In this document: positions 48,001-59,100 of the stretch, in pieces | Position numbering within the stretch: the stretch's first letter is position 1 | How the letters are laid out: every line of letters starts with the position of its first letter | Assembly: GCA_900239685.1 (NCBI GenBank) | Contig: OENT01000070.1 | Coordinates: 62,001-126,000, forward strand | Source of the DNA: Rotaria macrura | Taxonomy: Eukaryota > Rotifera > Eurotatoria > Philodinida > Philodinidae | Direction: 5' to 3' | Length of the DNA: 64,000 nt | Translations under genes and position numbers: made by a program | The notes under the pieces: model-generated | Told to the model about the DNA's origin: nothing | The model's input: only the letters and a program-made list of their open reading frames with translations | Database searches by the model: none

Positions 48001-48881
48001 GACAAGTAACGATTATTCATCTAATTTGACAACATGACAAAGAGCTTTTGTCGTTTTTCTACAAAAGAAAAAAAACAATTTTCCATTCTATCTTGGTTTT
48101 TATCTCAATGTGTGACTGCTTTACGATATGAATCATCTTAATCATCCTATTCATTTGCAATATTTCTATGTTTTCATTTATTCATTGAAGTTACTAAGCA
48201 GTTCTCAATAGAGAGTATTTATTCAGACGCAAAGTCCTTTGTATTCAATTAGTCTAGAAGGAGCTAATGGGTACCATAACTATTGAGTCATTCGATTAAT
48301 CTCTATGTTACCTGCCGTTCCAGTGGCAAATGTGGAATATGGTAGGAGGGTTATTGTGATGTTTTTCGCCCATCTACATCAAATATCTATTGTGCTCGAA
48401 CGACAACTCCTATTGTTTTTTCGTTCAATTGAGTGGCACGATCAGTAATGCCACTATGAACAACAAGGCAATAATGACTGAGAATAACATTAATCATGTT
48501 CATCAGATGATCTCCTTTTCAATAGATTCAACTCGCACTCAATAGATACAGATGCTATAGATGTAGACGTATCACTCATTAGAGACACCATCAATCGTCC
48601 CGTTTTAAATACTTTACTATCAATATTATAACAGTGAAATGCTTACAGATCTTTCTATAATAATAACAATAATCATGAGTAAGTAAAATAACAATTTTCA
48701 AGAATAAACAATCAATTTATATTATGTGATCATTAGAACATGTATACTTTTATAAAGAAAAAAAAAATCGAATGTCATTGAACATTGCTTCACTCGGTAT
48801 ATTAATAGATTCATAAAACATTTAAGAAAAAATACACAAAAAACAGCATCACAAAGCAAAAAACAAACCATAGCGTCATTT
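45050..48881. other. Intergenic region with one relict
   Basis: Mostly AT-rich DNA with no supported gene. The part at 47540-48480 carries eroded coding-like segments on the minus strand and is listed separately. Confidence 0.5.
47540..48480 (-). pseudogene. Eroded coding region, minus strand
   Basis: Read on the minus strand, protein-like stretches appear in order, broken by stops and frameshifts. Near 48480-48320 there is a run with HSGITDRATQLNEKTIGVVV and later HIPHLPLERQVT. Near 47890-47720 there is KMSTTQKLTSIMEFRQKIS and DPTYHLRKY, and near 47715-47590 there is DSLAEVACFIEKRLERSEV and DLTWSMRELSSKTN. The order and composition suggest a single decayed gene or retrotransposon gag-like frame of about 0.9 kb. 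The identity is unknown. Confidence 0.35.
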
Positions 48882-50967
48882 TCATTTAACTTGTTCAAAC
48901 AAGCCTGTGTCCAGATTGCGTGCCATAAGTGCATCTGGCAATGCATTAGGTATTTTATGATCAATATATAAACGTCGAATAGTACTATCCTGAAGAAAAC
49001 GTACAGCCATCGGTGATATACGTATACAACCAGATATGTAGATTTCTTCAAGAAATGGTTGTGTATGAGCCATAGCAAGAATACATTGATCAGTTAAATG
49101 ATAACAACCAGAAAGAACAAGTGAAATAAATCGACACACACCAAGAAGATCACAGATAGATGAGTCAGTCACCTAAAAATATTTTCAATATTATTTTTCC
49201 GAGAAAATCAATTTCAAAAAACGGAAAAAGTGTCGTCGACGCCCTTACTAGTCTACATCCTTTTATGTTTAGATGTGATAATTTTTTACAATGTTTCAAT
49301 GATGATATCAGTGCATCATTGACGTAAGGTATGCCAGATAATTCTAATTCAGTTAAATTTAAACAATTTTCTACTAAACACCACAAAACTCGTTCGTTAA
49401 TCTAAATTAAAAAAACGAAATGATAAGTGTCGTTAATTTGAAAGAAGAAAACAAGAGCATAATTTTACATTGCGAAATGAACTTAATGAAACACTCTTCA
49501 ATTGTAGAGCTCGTTTTGGTGTACTAAATAATTCTAACAACGAATCAAGACTTGACGTAAAACTAAATAAGTTGAGTGAAAGCTGCTCTAATAATGGACA
49601 ATAACGAACAATATGTTCAGCACTACGATCAGTTAATGATCCAACAGTTATATAACCATTCATTTCAATAGTTTTAAGTCGACATCCAATAACACTTAGT
49701 ATCTAACATGACCATTAACAAACAGAAAAAAATCATTGTTTCTATTTCGAATATTTAAAATTTCATTGACAAACTTTTTCAAGAGTATCGTCATTAATTG
49801 TTGCAAGACCATTTATTCGCAGATGTTCCAAATGTATCAATCGTGTTAGCGCATTGACTAGAATTCGAGAGCTATAAACTTGCGTACCCGATAAACATAG
49901 ATCAACAAGAGACAATGGCATGCAACAAATATAATCAGCGACAGGGTCTGGTAAAAAACAAGTTGTATACGATAAATTCAATTGTAACATATGTGTTGAT
50001 CGTACGAATAACTTAAATAAACAAGCGATATTTTCGAGTCTATATAGGTTTTCTTGTCAAAATAAATGTCTTACTGTAAATAGTCCATCAGCATCTAAAT
50101 TGATTATACCAAATAGATTCAAACTAAAACATGACGAAACCGTATTTCAACACATTTGACTTCATTTATTGAATTACACTACTGACCTTCGAATATTTGG
50201 ACAGTAATCAACTAAATTTACGAACACTTCTGCATTCAAACATTTTAAACCTTCAATATCTAATATTTCCTGCGACAAAATAACAAATAAAAATATTTTT
50301 TGAATCAAGAAACAATACACTAACGAGTTTTTCAGCTAAATTCTGTGCAATATAAATAACACATTGACCAGTTAAGGAATGACAATGCATAAGATGAATT
50401 GAACGTAGATTGAGATTATTCGAAACGATTGTTAAAATACCTTGATCTTGAATTTTTTCATTCCATCGAAAATCAATTTCTTTCAAAAATGCAGAATGAA
50501 TGCCATCAAGGCCTGAATTTGTAAGATTACTCAATTTTCTCAATGCTATATATTCAAGGGATAATTGTCCTTTCGTTATAGCATGAATGCCTGAATCTAT
50601 ATGTGCATACATTAAAATCAGAACAAAAATGATTAGTCAAATGTTTGATAACTATACCTCCCACTTGATTACACTGATGAATAATAAGTGATTTTAATCG
50701 ACTGAAATGACTTGCTTTAGCAAATTCAATAAGCATGTGATCAGTTAATTGATGACATTTATAAAATTCCAGAGAATATAACGGAATAGAAAGAAGATTT
50801 TTCGTTATGTATGTAACAATATTATCTGAAAGACAGTCATGTGCTGCAAGCCATCGAAGTATTCGTTCACGTTGTCTAGCTGTAAGACATTTACACGATT
50901 CCGAAGGAAGATAAGGAAGATGAATGGCAACTTGCTTAATCAATAGTTCCCGTAACTTTAATACCAT
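48882..50967 (-). CDS. Leucine-rich repeat (RNI/AMN1-type) protein, 542 residues
   Basis: Eight exons (50658-50967, 50325-50596, 50187-50269, 50075-50123, 49775-50011, 49469-49702, 49249-49401, 48882-49172) keep phase. At the fourth intron only the TTTATTTAAG acceptor before 50011 restores the frame, giving a 63-nt intron. Most of the protein is cysteine-containing leucine-rich repeats of the kind in F-box LRR and AMN1 proteins (LKSLIIHQCNQVG, LRSIHLMHCHSLTGQC, LVLSGCYHLTDQC, LEEIYISGCIRIS). Introns tend to fall between repeats. The first ~75 residues (LRELLIKQVAIHLPYLPSES, then ARQRERILRWLAAHDCLSD) are helical and lack a recognisable F-box; they may be a divergent adaptor-binding box. Such proteins usually act as substrate receptors of cullin ubiquitin ligases, which is inference here. 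The C-terminus ends in FEQVK. Confidence 0.85.
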
Positions 50968-53586
50968 TTTTTATATTTGAAATGAAGATCTTTTTTTTAA
51001 ATCAAGTTTTTGATGACATGGCTGTCATGATGATTCATAAATGCTGACAGATGAAGTAAAATTTAATTGGTTAGAGGAAGCATCAATCAAAATTGTAGAA
51101 TCTGAAAATTTATTATTTTAACTGAAACACATAGAATTTCAATGTCATTACTTATTGTTGCATTTCTATTGACGAAGATTAATACAACCTGAACGAATGT
51201 TAATGGAACTTATTCTTTTAAAACTTTCGAATCGTCTATGAACAGTCGTGTATGAAAAGTCGTATTTATTGCAGTTAAATACACAGAACACGTTAGAGAA
51301 TTCTTTGTTCCATTCTCCTACATGCCACAAATTGAATGCATTCATTCTGTCAGTAGCCATAGTGGTATTGATATCGTGGGAAAATTTTCAACGTACGGAA
51401 GCGTGCATGTCTCGTGCTATTTTCACATTTCTTTCAGACAATGACGAAATAGTAATTTCACATGAAATAGCGTCTGTTTATTGTTGAACACGAGAGAAAC
51501 TTATGGATGTTCGGTTTTATACTAGTGCATTTATTTCATTGATTCCAATTCCAATCGAGAATTATTAATTAATACTATCCATTTAATCAATTAAGATGAT
51601 TGTTCAATTGTTGTAATTGGAAAAGTTCTTCATATTGTTCCAGTCATGGTCGATGACAATTCTCTTCAATCTTACAAGTCAAGTGACGACATTGAAACAC
51701 TATGTTGTCAGCGGTCAGTTAAATTATTCTACTCTATTCATAGGTCTTGACCATTCTTTCGATATAGGGTACTCCTCTACACATATGTATCAATGTGAAA
51801 GATACGGTGGATTTGCGATGATTTCTCTTGTGCTTTTATCTATTGAATCTTTCGATCAAAGTTTATCAGATACTACTTAATAATTCTTTATGCGATAGGA
51901 TCTACGCATAAAAGAGTACTTTGATGGTGTCCGATTTTCATGATTACTAATAATCTTCAGAGATCATTGCTATTTTATTTTTATCAATATTCGAAATCTC
52001 GATCATGACAGAATTGGTCACCATCAATCTAATTGAAGCACAAATATTTGAATATTAGAATCGATGAGCAAATAGACTTTTTCTTTGCTCGTAATATCAT
52101 GATACAGTATGAATGTGAATGTGACGAGTATATAAGTTTTTACTAACAAAGTAAAGACACATCGAAAAACGTTGATTGTCGATAACCCAAAGACATAAAT
52201 AAATATTTTTTTGTATCACAAAATCTACAGAGTTACTCAAATGACATCAACTAAATTAGCTCTAATAAATTCAGCGACAGAGTATCGTGCAACGAACTAT
52301 AAGAATTTATTTACGGATGAAATATATACGCGTATAGTAATCAAGTAAGGATCAGTTATTTCAAAAGTAATGGAGAATAATGTTGATAAAATTTTCTTGT
52401 TTTAGTTGTCACATACTTCCTTCTTCGCTCGTTCTTTGCATAACAATCGAACGTTTATGATATTCAACTAATCAACATCTAAAGTATTCCTAGATGTTGA
52501 CATCCATTTCGCAGTTTGTGAAATGCGTCATAGACACTTGACATTGATTGAAATAGATACTCCATTGGCAATAACATTAGAATATGATTCACAAGTATAT
52601 TTTTTAACTGATTACTATTTCATGTTGAAAAAATTCTTATTAGAAAAGATAATTAGGGTCGTGTGACAATAGTCAGTATTGAACAGGACTCCTGTTTCAT
52701 AAGGTTGATCAATAGGTTTCGTTGCATGCCATTAATTTCCATCGAATCAAATCATACTTTGACCATTTCCCTGGCGTTTTTCTTATTCATGTTCAATAGT
52801 CATTCGACTGAAATGTGGTACGTTATTCTAATCTATGTTGTTTTCTTCGCCCTAACGCACTACTGTACATATGTTTGAGGCAGCCATATGATTTCGTGTA
52901 AAATTTCTCAGATCCAAAATCTATCAAGTACTCTATAATGATCGGAATATTATTCGTTAAGTTGAAAATTAGAATAGAATATTGGAAAAAAAGGAAAACT
53001 TTGTCATATCTGTTGATATTATTCTGTTTTTACGGGACATATCTATAGTAGCGCTGAAAATTTCCTTCAATATAAGCAACCAATGCTAAGATGATCCAGT
53101 CTGATATTATCTTATGTTACAGTTGTCCATGTATATATGTTTTACAGAATATGACCTCTGATTTATTTTTTAACTTGACATAAAATAAGAAAAAAAGTCG
53201 TGATTAATTAACAGTAAACTTTGTTTCGTCGTTTCATTCATTTATACTGAAAACAAATCAGTGTGTGAAGAAAGTACTACATATTTGGAGGATAGAACTA
53301 TTCAATTGTGAGATAGACATTCATTATATATATATATATGCAGATATCTGTAGAATGCATACGATCGTACTTGCGAGATAACTAATTCATAGATGTCATT
53401 ACTAATCAGAGAATTTTTAGGTTATTCTCATAGTGTAGCCAATCCGTCGATTGACCATCCATTTTCTTTCTTAGTACATGTATGACTCATCATGCCAAAA
53501 ACTCGCCTATAATAATCAACAGATTCTCGCTTGCAAAATTATACGTATACATATATTTACATAAAAACAACAAAAAAGAAACAGTA
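50968..53586. other. Intergenic region between divergent LRR and SRF genes
   Basis: No complete gene is supported. Relict-like coding segments occupy 51640-52720. An AT microsatellite lies near 53325-53339. Promoters of both the LRR gene (leftward) and SRF (rightward) should lie here, but no element was recognised. Confidence 0.5.
51640..52720 (+). pseudogene. Scattered coding-like pieces, probably decayed gene(s)
   Basis: At 51646-51750 a frame reads MVDDNSLQSYKSSDDIETLC and on to a stop. At 52241-52345 an ATG frame reads TSTKLALINSATEYRA and then LFTDEIYTRIVI, ending at a plausible GTAAGG donor. At about 52484-52593 a frame reads FAVCEMRHRHLTLIEIDTPL then TLEYDSQ, with a GTATAT donor and a TTAG acceptor at 52656 that join it to GRVTIVSIEQDSC. 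The joined EYDSQGRV resembles a YD-repeat unit, as in teneurins or Rhs proteins. The pieces do not link into one open model, so decay is likely. Confidence 0.35.
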
Positions 53587-55495
53587 ATGTCTTCTTCATC
53601 TTATCTTCAAGAAGCAAACAGTTCAATACATCATGCATCATTCACTTCGATACCATCTGATGATGATATTGAAGACTTGATCGATGAAGATGAAGATGAT
53701 GAAGATTCAAATGATCGTTCCACTGAATCTGTTGATAATACGAACAATAAAAAACGAAGTAAAAAAACGTTAGGTCGAGTAAAAATAAAAATGGCTTATA
53801 TTGATAATAAAATTCGACGATATACAACATTTTCAAAACGTAAAACGGGTATTATGAAAAAAGCATATGAATTAGCAACATTAACAGGTACTGAAGTCAT
53901 GCTTCTTGTCGCCTCTGAGACTGGTAAGAAAATAAAATGAACGAATAATTAAAATTGAACTCGAAAAATCATTTACTAGGTCATGTTTATACGTATGCAA
54001 CTCCTAAATTACAGCCTATGATTACCAGTGAAGCTGGTAAAGCGCTTATTCAAACTTGCCTTGCTAAAGATGAACCGATCATGGAACCTCCGCCTTCAAC
54101 AACTACATTGAGCAATAATGATGTGATTTTTATTGATGAAAATCAACAAAAGAAACGAACAAAGTTGTCTGCTAATAGTAAGTCTTTCTCATTCGAGAAC
54201 ATATTCAACTGTTGGACAGCGTATAACTGTTCACCATGCCTACGAGTAGGCTTCATTGAGACGAAGACAAACTTAGATAGTTTTGCTCCAGTTATTTAAA
54301 AGAAGTAAAATTTACATTGATGACTATTTGAAAGGCTACAGATTTGTTTCAATGGTAACTTAAGTAACAATGGAACTCCTTTAGTCGTCATTTTTGTTTC
54401 CTTCGATTTTCAATAGCTGTTGTTTTGAATGTTGTGTATGTCGAAGTAGATATGTCCCTTAAAAGTGGCGCAGCTATCGAGCACGTTTTAAAGAAATTTT
54501 TCAACTCGAAAAAATCTGCATATGGATTTTTTTAGAAATATCTTTGCGTTGAGAGGAATGAATCCATATTTTAACTTACCGTTTAAATTTACTTGGAAAT
54601 CGTAGTAAGATTAGAAAGCGTTTCAAATAGTCTATACAACTCACATGAAACCGTATGATTGAATTTATTAATTACTTTTTACACATGTACTACGAAATTC
54701 CATGGGAAAATATTGTCCATAAGATGATTTGATAATCTTGAAAAATTTCTGAAATTTTCAATTGAAGTTGATGCTTATTTGTTAAGCTATTTAATTGCTA
54801 AAGTAGTAACTAAATTTGGTGACAATTATTTGTTTTCACACTAAAGGAATGTTTCATTTAGCTGAAAATTTCATCAAGATTACATTTTATATAATTTGAA
54901 TTCTATGATCAAGTAGTCAGTAAAACAATCATGAATCTCCATTAAAAGTGTTTATTTTTCGTTATTGAAACCTTATTGAGGTCATTTCGTCAATGTAAAC
55001 AGCGGAGTTCAGTTGAATTTGCTACTTGTTCGATAAAACTTTCATCAAAAACAGTCACCATATGACGTTAAATGGCGTCCGACAGCAGTTAGATATATTT
55101 CATTGAAGAATAAATTCTTTTTTTAATAATGCTGATCTATTTTAATTTGATTTGAAACAATAGATGATGTGCCTACTGAAATTCGTCCAGCTAAACGTCC
55201 TAAATTAAAGCCGGTGGAGGAACCTGAACAAATCAACGTCCCAACAACATCTGTACCGTTTCCAGCATCAATCTATCCACCAACAATAGCTGTACCATTA
55301 ACATGTTTAGTCAATGGAGATCCTCAACAACAATCTATGAACAGTTCAAGTTCATATTCAATTGATTTAAATTCTTTGAAAACCAACGGATTGAATATTG
55401 TACTTGCTCCTCTATCTCGTACCTCTCAACCCTCACCTCCATCAAACATACCACTTGTATTAACCCTTGGGAATTTTCCATATCAACCGTCTTAA
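53587..55495 (+). CDS. SRF: Serum response factor (MADS-box transcription factor)
   Basis: Three exons, 53587-53923, 53980-54177 and 55164-55495, encode 288 residues. A Ser-rich start is followed by an acidic stretch (about 25-43) and a basic lead (NNKKRSKK). The MADS box spans about 63-118, with GRVKIKMAYIDNKIRRYTTF and SKRKTGIMKKAYELATLTGT. The SRF-type extension HVYTYATPKLQPMITSEAG and KALIQTC follows. Intron 1 (56 nt) splits the Gly of ASETG|HVY. The C-terminal part is Pro/Ser/Thr-rich with KRPKLKPVEEPEQ and is much shorter than in vertebrate SRF (~508 residues). SRF binds CArG boxes as a dimer and controls actin, muscle and immediate-early genes. The frame stays open to an upstream ATG at 53482, which would add 35 residues. 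I chose 53587 because the added part is not SRF-like. Confidence 0.94.
54178..55163 (+). other. Second intron of SRF
   Basis: A 986-bp AT-rich intron with donor GTAAGT and acceptor GAAACAATAG. The exon-2 frame reads on into it for about 40 codons (to 54299), so intron retention would give a truncated protein ending soon after the DNA-binding domain. Confidence 0.6.
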
Positions 55496-56120
55496 TAAGG
55501 TTAAAATATTTATTCCTTTTCGTTTTCTTTTATTGTATTCGAAAGAGAAAAGAAAATGAGACTTGTGTGCTTCTCTTATTGGCTATAATAAATTTAAATT
55601 TTGTTGTGTTTCTTCGATTAAAAAAAAAGCAATTTCATACTTTATCATGTGTTTGTGTTCATATAAATATTAATGTAGAGTAAAAAAGAAAAGCAAGAGT
55701 TCACATGAATATAACATGGAAAATTATCGGATTTGGAAAACTTTGCGATTAGTTTTTATAAATGATTTATTTGATAAGGATCAAACTTCTAATCGTAACA
55801 TGAATCAAGTTACTGGTTCTTTGCCAGAATCAATTATCTTGATTAATGGTTGTTTGAAATCAAAAGTATCATACGAAACAACTAAAGTCGAATTCAAATT
55901 TTAAAAGCATATTGTATCATGTGAATGTTGATGATAATGTTTTATTCACTACTGACTACTAACGTTATTACACGTGTATATACTTTTCAATTTTATCTTT
56001 GAAATATTAAAGGTTATTTTATTGTCTTTTAGATAATTATCCTTTATTGAATGAATCAAAGAAACAGAATGACATTCAGATGATTATTGTTTTTCGTTTT
56101 CAATAATACATTCCAATAGC
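55496..56120 (+). other. SRF 3' region and spacer to PDZ-GEF
   Basis: An AATAAA lies at 55587-55592, about 90 nt after the SRF stop, and probably ends the transcript. A 62-codon ATG frame at 55716-55904 looks mildly protein-like (NQVTGSLPESIILINGC) but has no family and no partner exons; I leave it uncalled. Confidence 0.45.
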
Positions 56121-59100
56121 ATGGCAGTCTCCACTTCTGACAATCACTTTTCATTTCGTCAAAGTGTCGCAAAACTTCCATCGGAACGAACAACTCAGGT
56201 TAGACTTTTCGAGGAAAAAAGGAAGGAACACGACGCATAATCATTGATTCAACCAGTTAACATTAAGAAAAAAACATGCACACAGAAATACAATTATAAA
56301 GAAAAGAGAGAAACATACATCAGTTTTATAAGTTATAAAATAGTCATTCAAAGAAAACCTTTATTTTCATGTTTTTATTATTTATTGACTTCCGAGTAAA
56401 ATTTAACATGCATTTTGATACTGTAAATAGCGAATATTTTATGTAAAAAGACCTTCCAATGCAAACTCATTGGATTAGTCACGAACACTAATATGACATG
56501 TTCCTATACAGAACATTTTGACTCAAAAGTTTTATACTTCATAGTATTCCTCAAATGACTCATCCTACACATTTTTGTAGAGTGCGCCAGTTCTTGACAT
56601 AAAAAAACAAAAAAGTATTTGATATCTCTTTATACTGATTATAATCAAGCTTGATAACAGAAAAACCATAGTTGCATTTATATTTTTTCCAGTAGGATTC
56701 GACCAGATTCTGGCTCTGGCTCAACTATATATCTAAAATTAAAAGAATTTTATTAATTTTATTGATATTGATAAAATTCCAAATCTAATAGAGCGTACAA
56801 CTAATCTATTGAACAATATTGTTCTAAACTTAAGCCGATTTTCATAGAAGATGTGAGTTAGATTGGCATTAGACCTTTTCTCCTTTCGTTTCTATTATTA
56901 TCATACAAACAACATTCATATTTAATACTTGAAACTCTAACTACATTGCACTTTTACATATTCGTCATTTATCATGAGACTTTCTAGAAGTTTTCTTTGA
57001 TTGTTGGCGTCTCATTAACAATTAATTTTAATAGAACAGACTTGAAAAACAATTATAATTTTATGAAGTGTTCTTTGTTGCTGCTTATGGTTTTTGATGA
57101 AATGCAGGAAATTAAAATTCTATTCATTTATATAATGAAAGTCGGCACCCGAGGGTAAATAAACAAGTGTAATGTAAATATTTCAAGACGACCAGTACAC
57201 TTCCGTTTTCTTCAATTGCAATCATATCACTTAAGAAAGAAAGAAAAAACTTGAAACTATTGCCTATCAAAATTTCATCGACTGTAACGTGTATCTTGTC
57301 AAGTCTTAAACTTGAGGAGCTCTACTACTACTAAGACTACTACTTCTATGCAGCAATGAATCCAGAAAATCAGTAAGAGGGTGACGCTTCTTGTCAAAAA
57401 ATGATTTTTGAAACTTATTTGAAGCATTAAGACTCTTTTCTGTTTCCTTTCCCCTGGGGAGTTGAAACAAATTCGTGAGGGGTGGGATAGTACTCGCTGG
57501 TTTGTCGAACTGGTGGATCCGCCAGTGCTATTATAGAAAAACAATTTAAATAAATATGATCAATATTTTATTGTCAGCAGTCATATTTTTCTTTTTAATA
57601 CTCATAATTAATTTTTCAATGTTGTTATTGTAAGCTGCTAGCTGTTAGACATCATTAGATAGTTTCAACAATATCTTTCGTATGTGAAGATTTGTGACAT
57701 AATCATACTATCGATCATGATCTTATATATGTATATAATTGTTTATCTTATTCATCATCATCTTAATTGAACATTATAAAAGATGAGAATCAACAACTGT
57801 TCATTCATCATGGAAGATACGCAAGAACAAACTGTCTTTAGTCTTTCTTTTTTTCCTATGATTGACACTACCACCATCAGTGATGATTGCCAACTTTCAG
57901 TGAGTATTAAGGACTATATGCTTAGTCGTCAAATTTTGGACATGCATATGTGTAGCTATGTACTGAAGAGAGAGGGGGAGAGAGAGAGAGACGAAAGAAA
58001 GGAAAGAGAAGTAGGGTTAAAATCAAGTTGCCCGCATGAGTATGTATGTACACATATTCTTTCATCCGTTGTCCATACAACTACGTGTAAATGTACAGAT
58101 TTCTCTTTCTTTTTTTTTCTACTATACTTTTTCCTCTTTCCTAGAGGTCAGTCATCCCTATTGTCCGGATTCGTAAGTTCAATTTCACAAAAAAAACTAT
58201 TGTAAAAAAAAGTAATTCTTAAGAAAGAGAAAAAGAACGTCATTTTCATAAGAATTTTTATCGGTTTTCAGTATATATATATATTTGCGTGTGTGCGTGT
58301 GAACGCATATACAGATTTGATGTACCAAACAGGAAATAGATGCTTTTATCGTTTCTATTATAGGATTTAACTATAATCAATGCTCATTTAAAAAATTTTG
58401 AGACATTATCAACACTACGTGAATCTCATATACGCAATTTGTGTAAAACAATTCGCTACAAACAATACGATTCTGATCATGTTCTATTCAGGTTTGTTCT
58501 AAAGTCATTCTTCAATATTTATGTTTATATTCTGTTCATCCTTTTACATATTGAATGAGGACATTCTTTCAAGTTTTGTTATGTCTACTAGATAGTGACA
58601 ATATAGACATACATATTCATCATCATGATTGTATGTTTGTCTAGCTAGTATTCTCAATGTTGGTACACACGATCATAGTGAATTATCTATTCTATTTATC
58701 TATCGATCTTTGATGATAGATGTTCCATCATATACTCAATCTTTCAATTGAGATGTTACATCATATGTATATATGGAAGATAACATTCTCTAATGATGAA
58801 AGTAATATACGGAAGTTAGATTGCTATTTTTCATGTTAAATATGTTTCAGTTATTATATTCTATTTTGATGACTTGACACTTAGCTTTAGCTTGTATCCA
58901 TTTTTCATTATTTGTCTTAGAAAGAAAAGTGTCACAGTTTATTGTAGTGTACACGAGCATGCACTCGTATGAACATTTAGAAGAGTAAAAGGCGACAAAA
59001 AGTATATGTAAACATATACTATAAGAGGATAATGGCGTGACATACTCACGTTTAGCATATATTTATATTTTGCTTTTGTTTTTTTTTAGTCGTGGCGATT

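Larger units (their letters stand above)
56199..58363 (+). other. First intron of PDZ-GEF
   Basis: A 2.2-kb intron with donor GTTAGA and acceptor TTATAG. It contains an unexplained minus-strand open exon-like block (57306-57527), a possible alternative first exon (57783-57899), a short purine-rich run near 57970-58010 and AT repeats near 58272. Confidence 0.6.

Noticed and set aside
49981-50074. Frameshift in the LRR gene
   Set aside because: The apparent shift disappears when the TTTATTTAAG acceptor is used, so the gene is intact.
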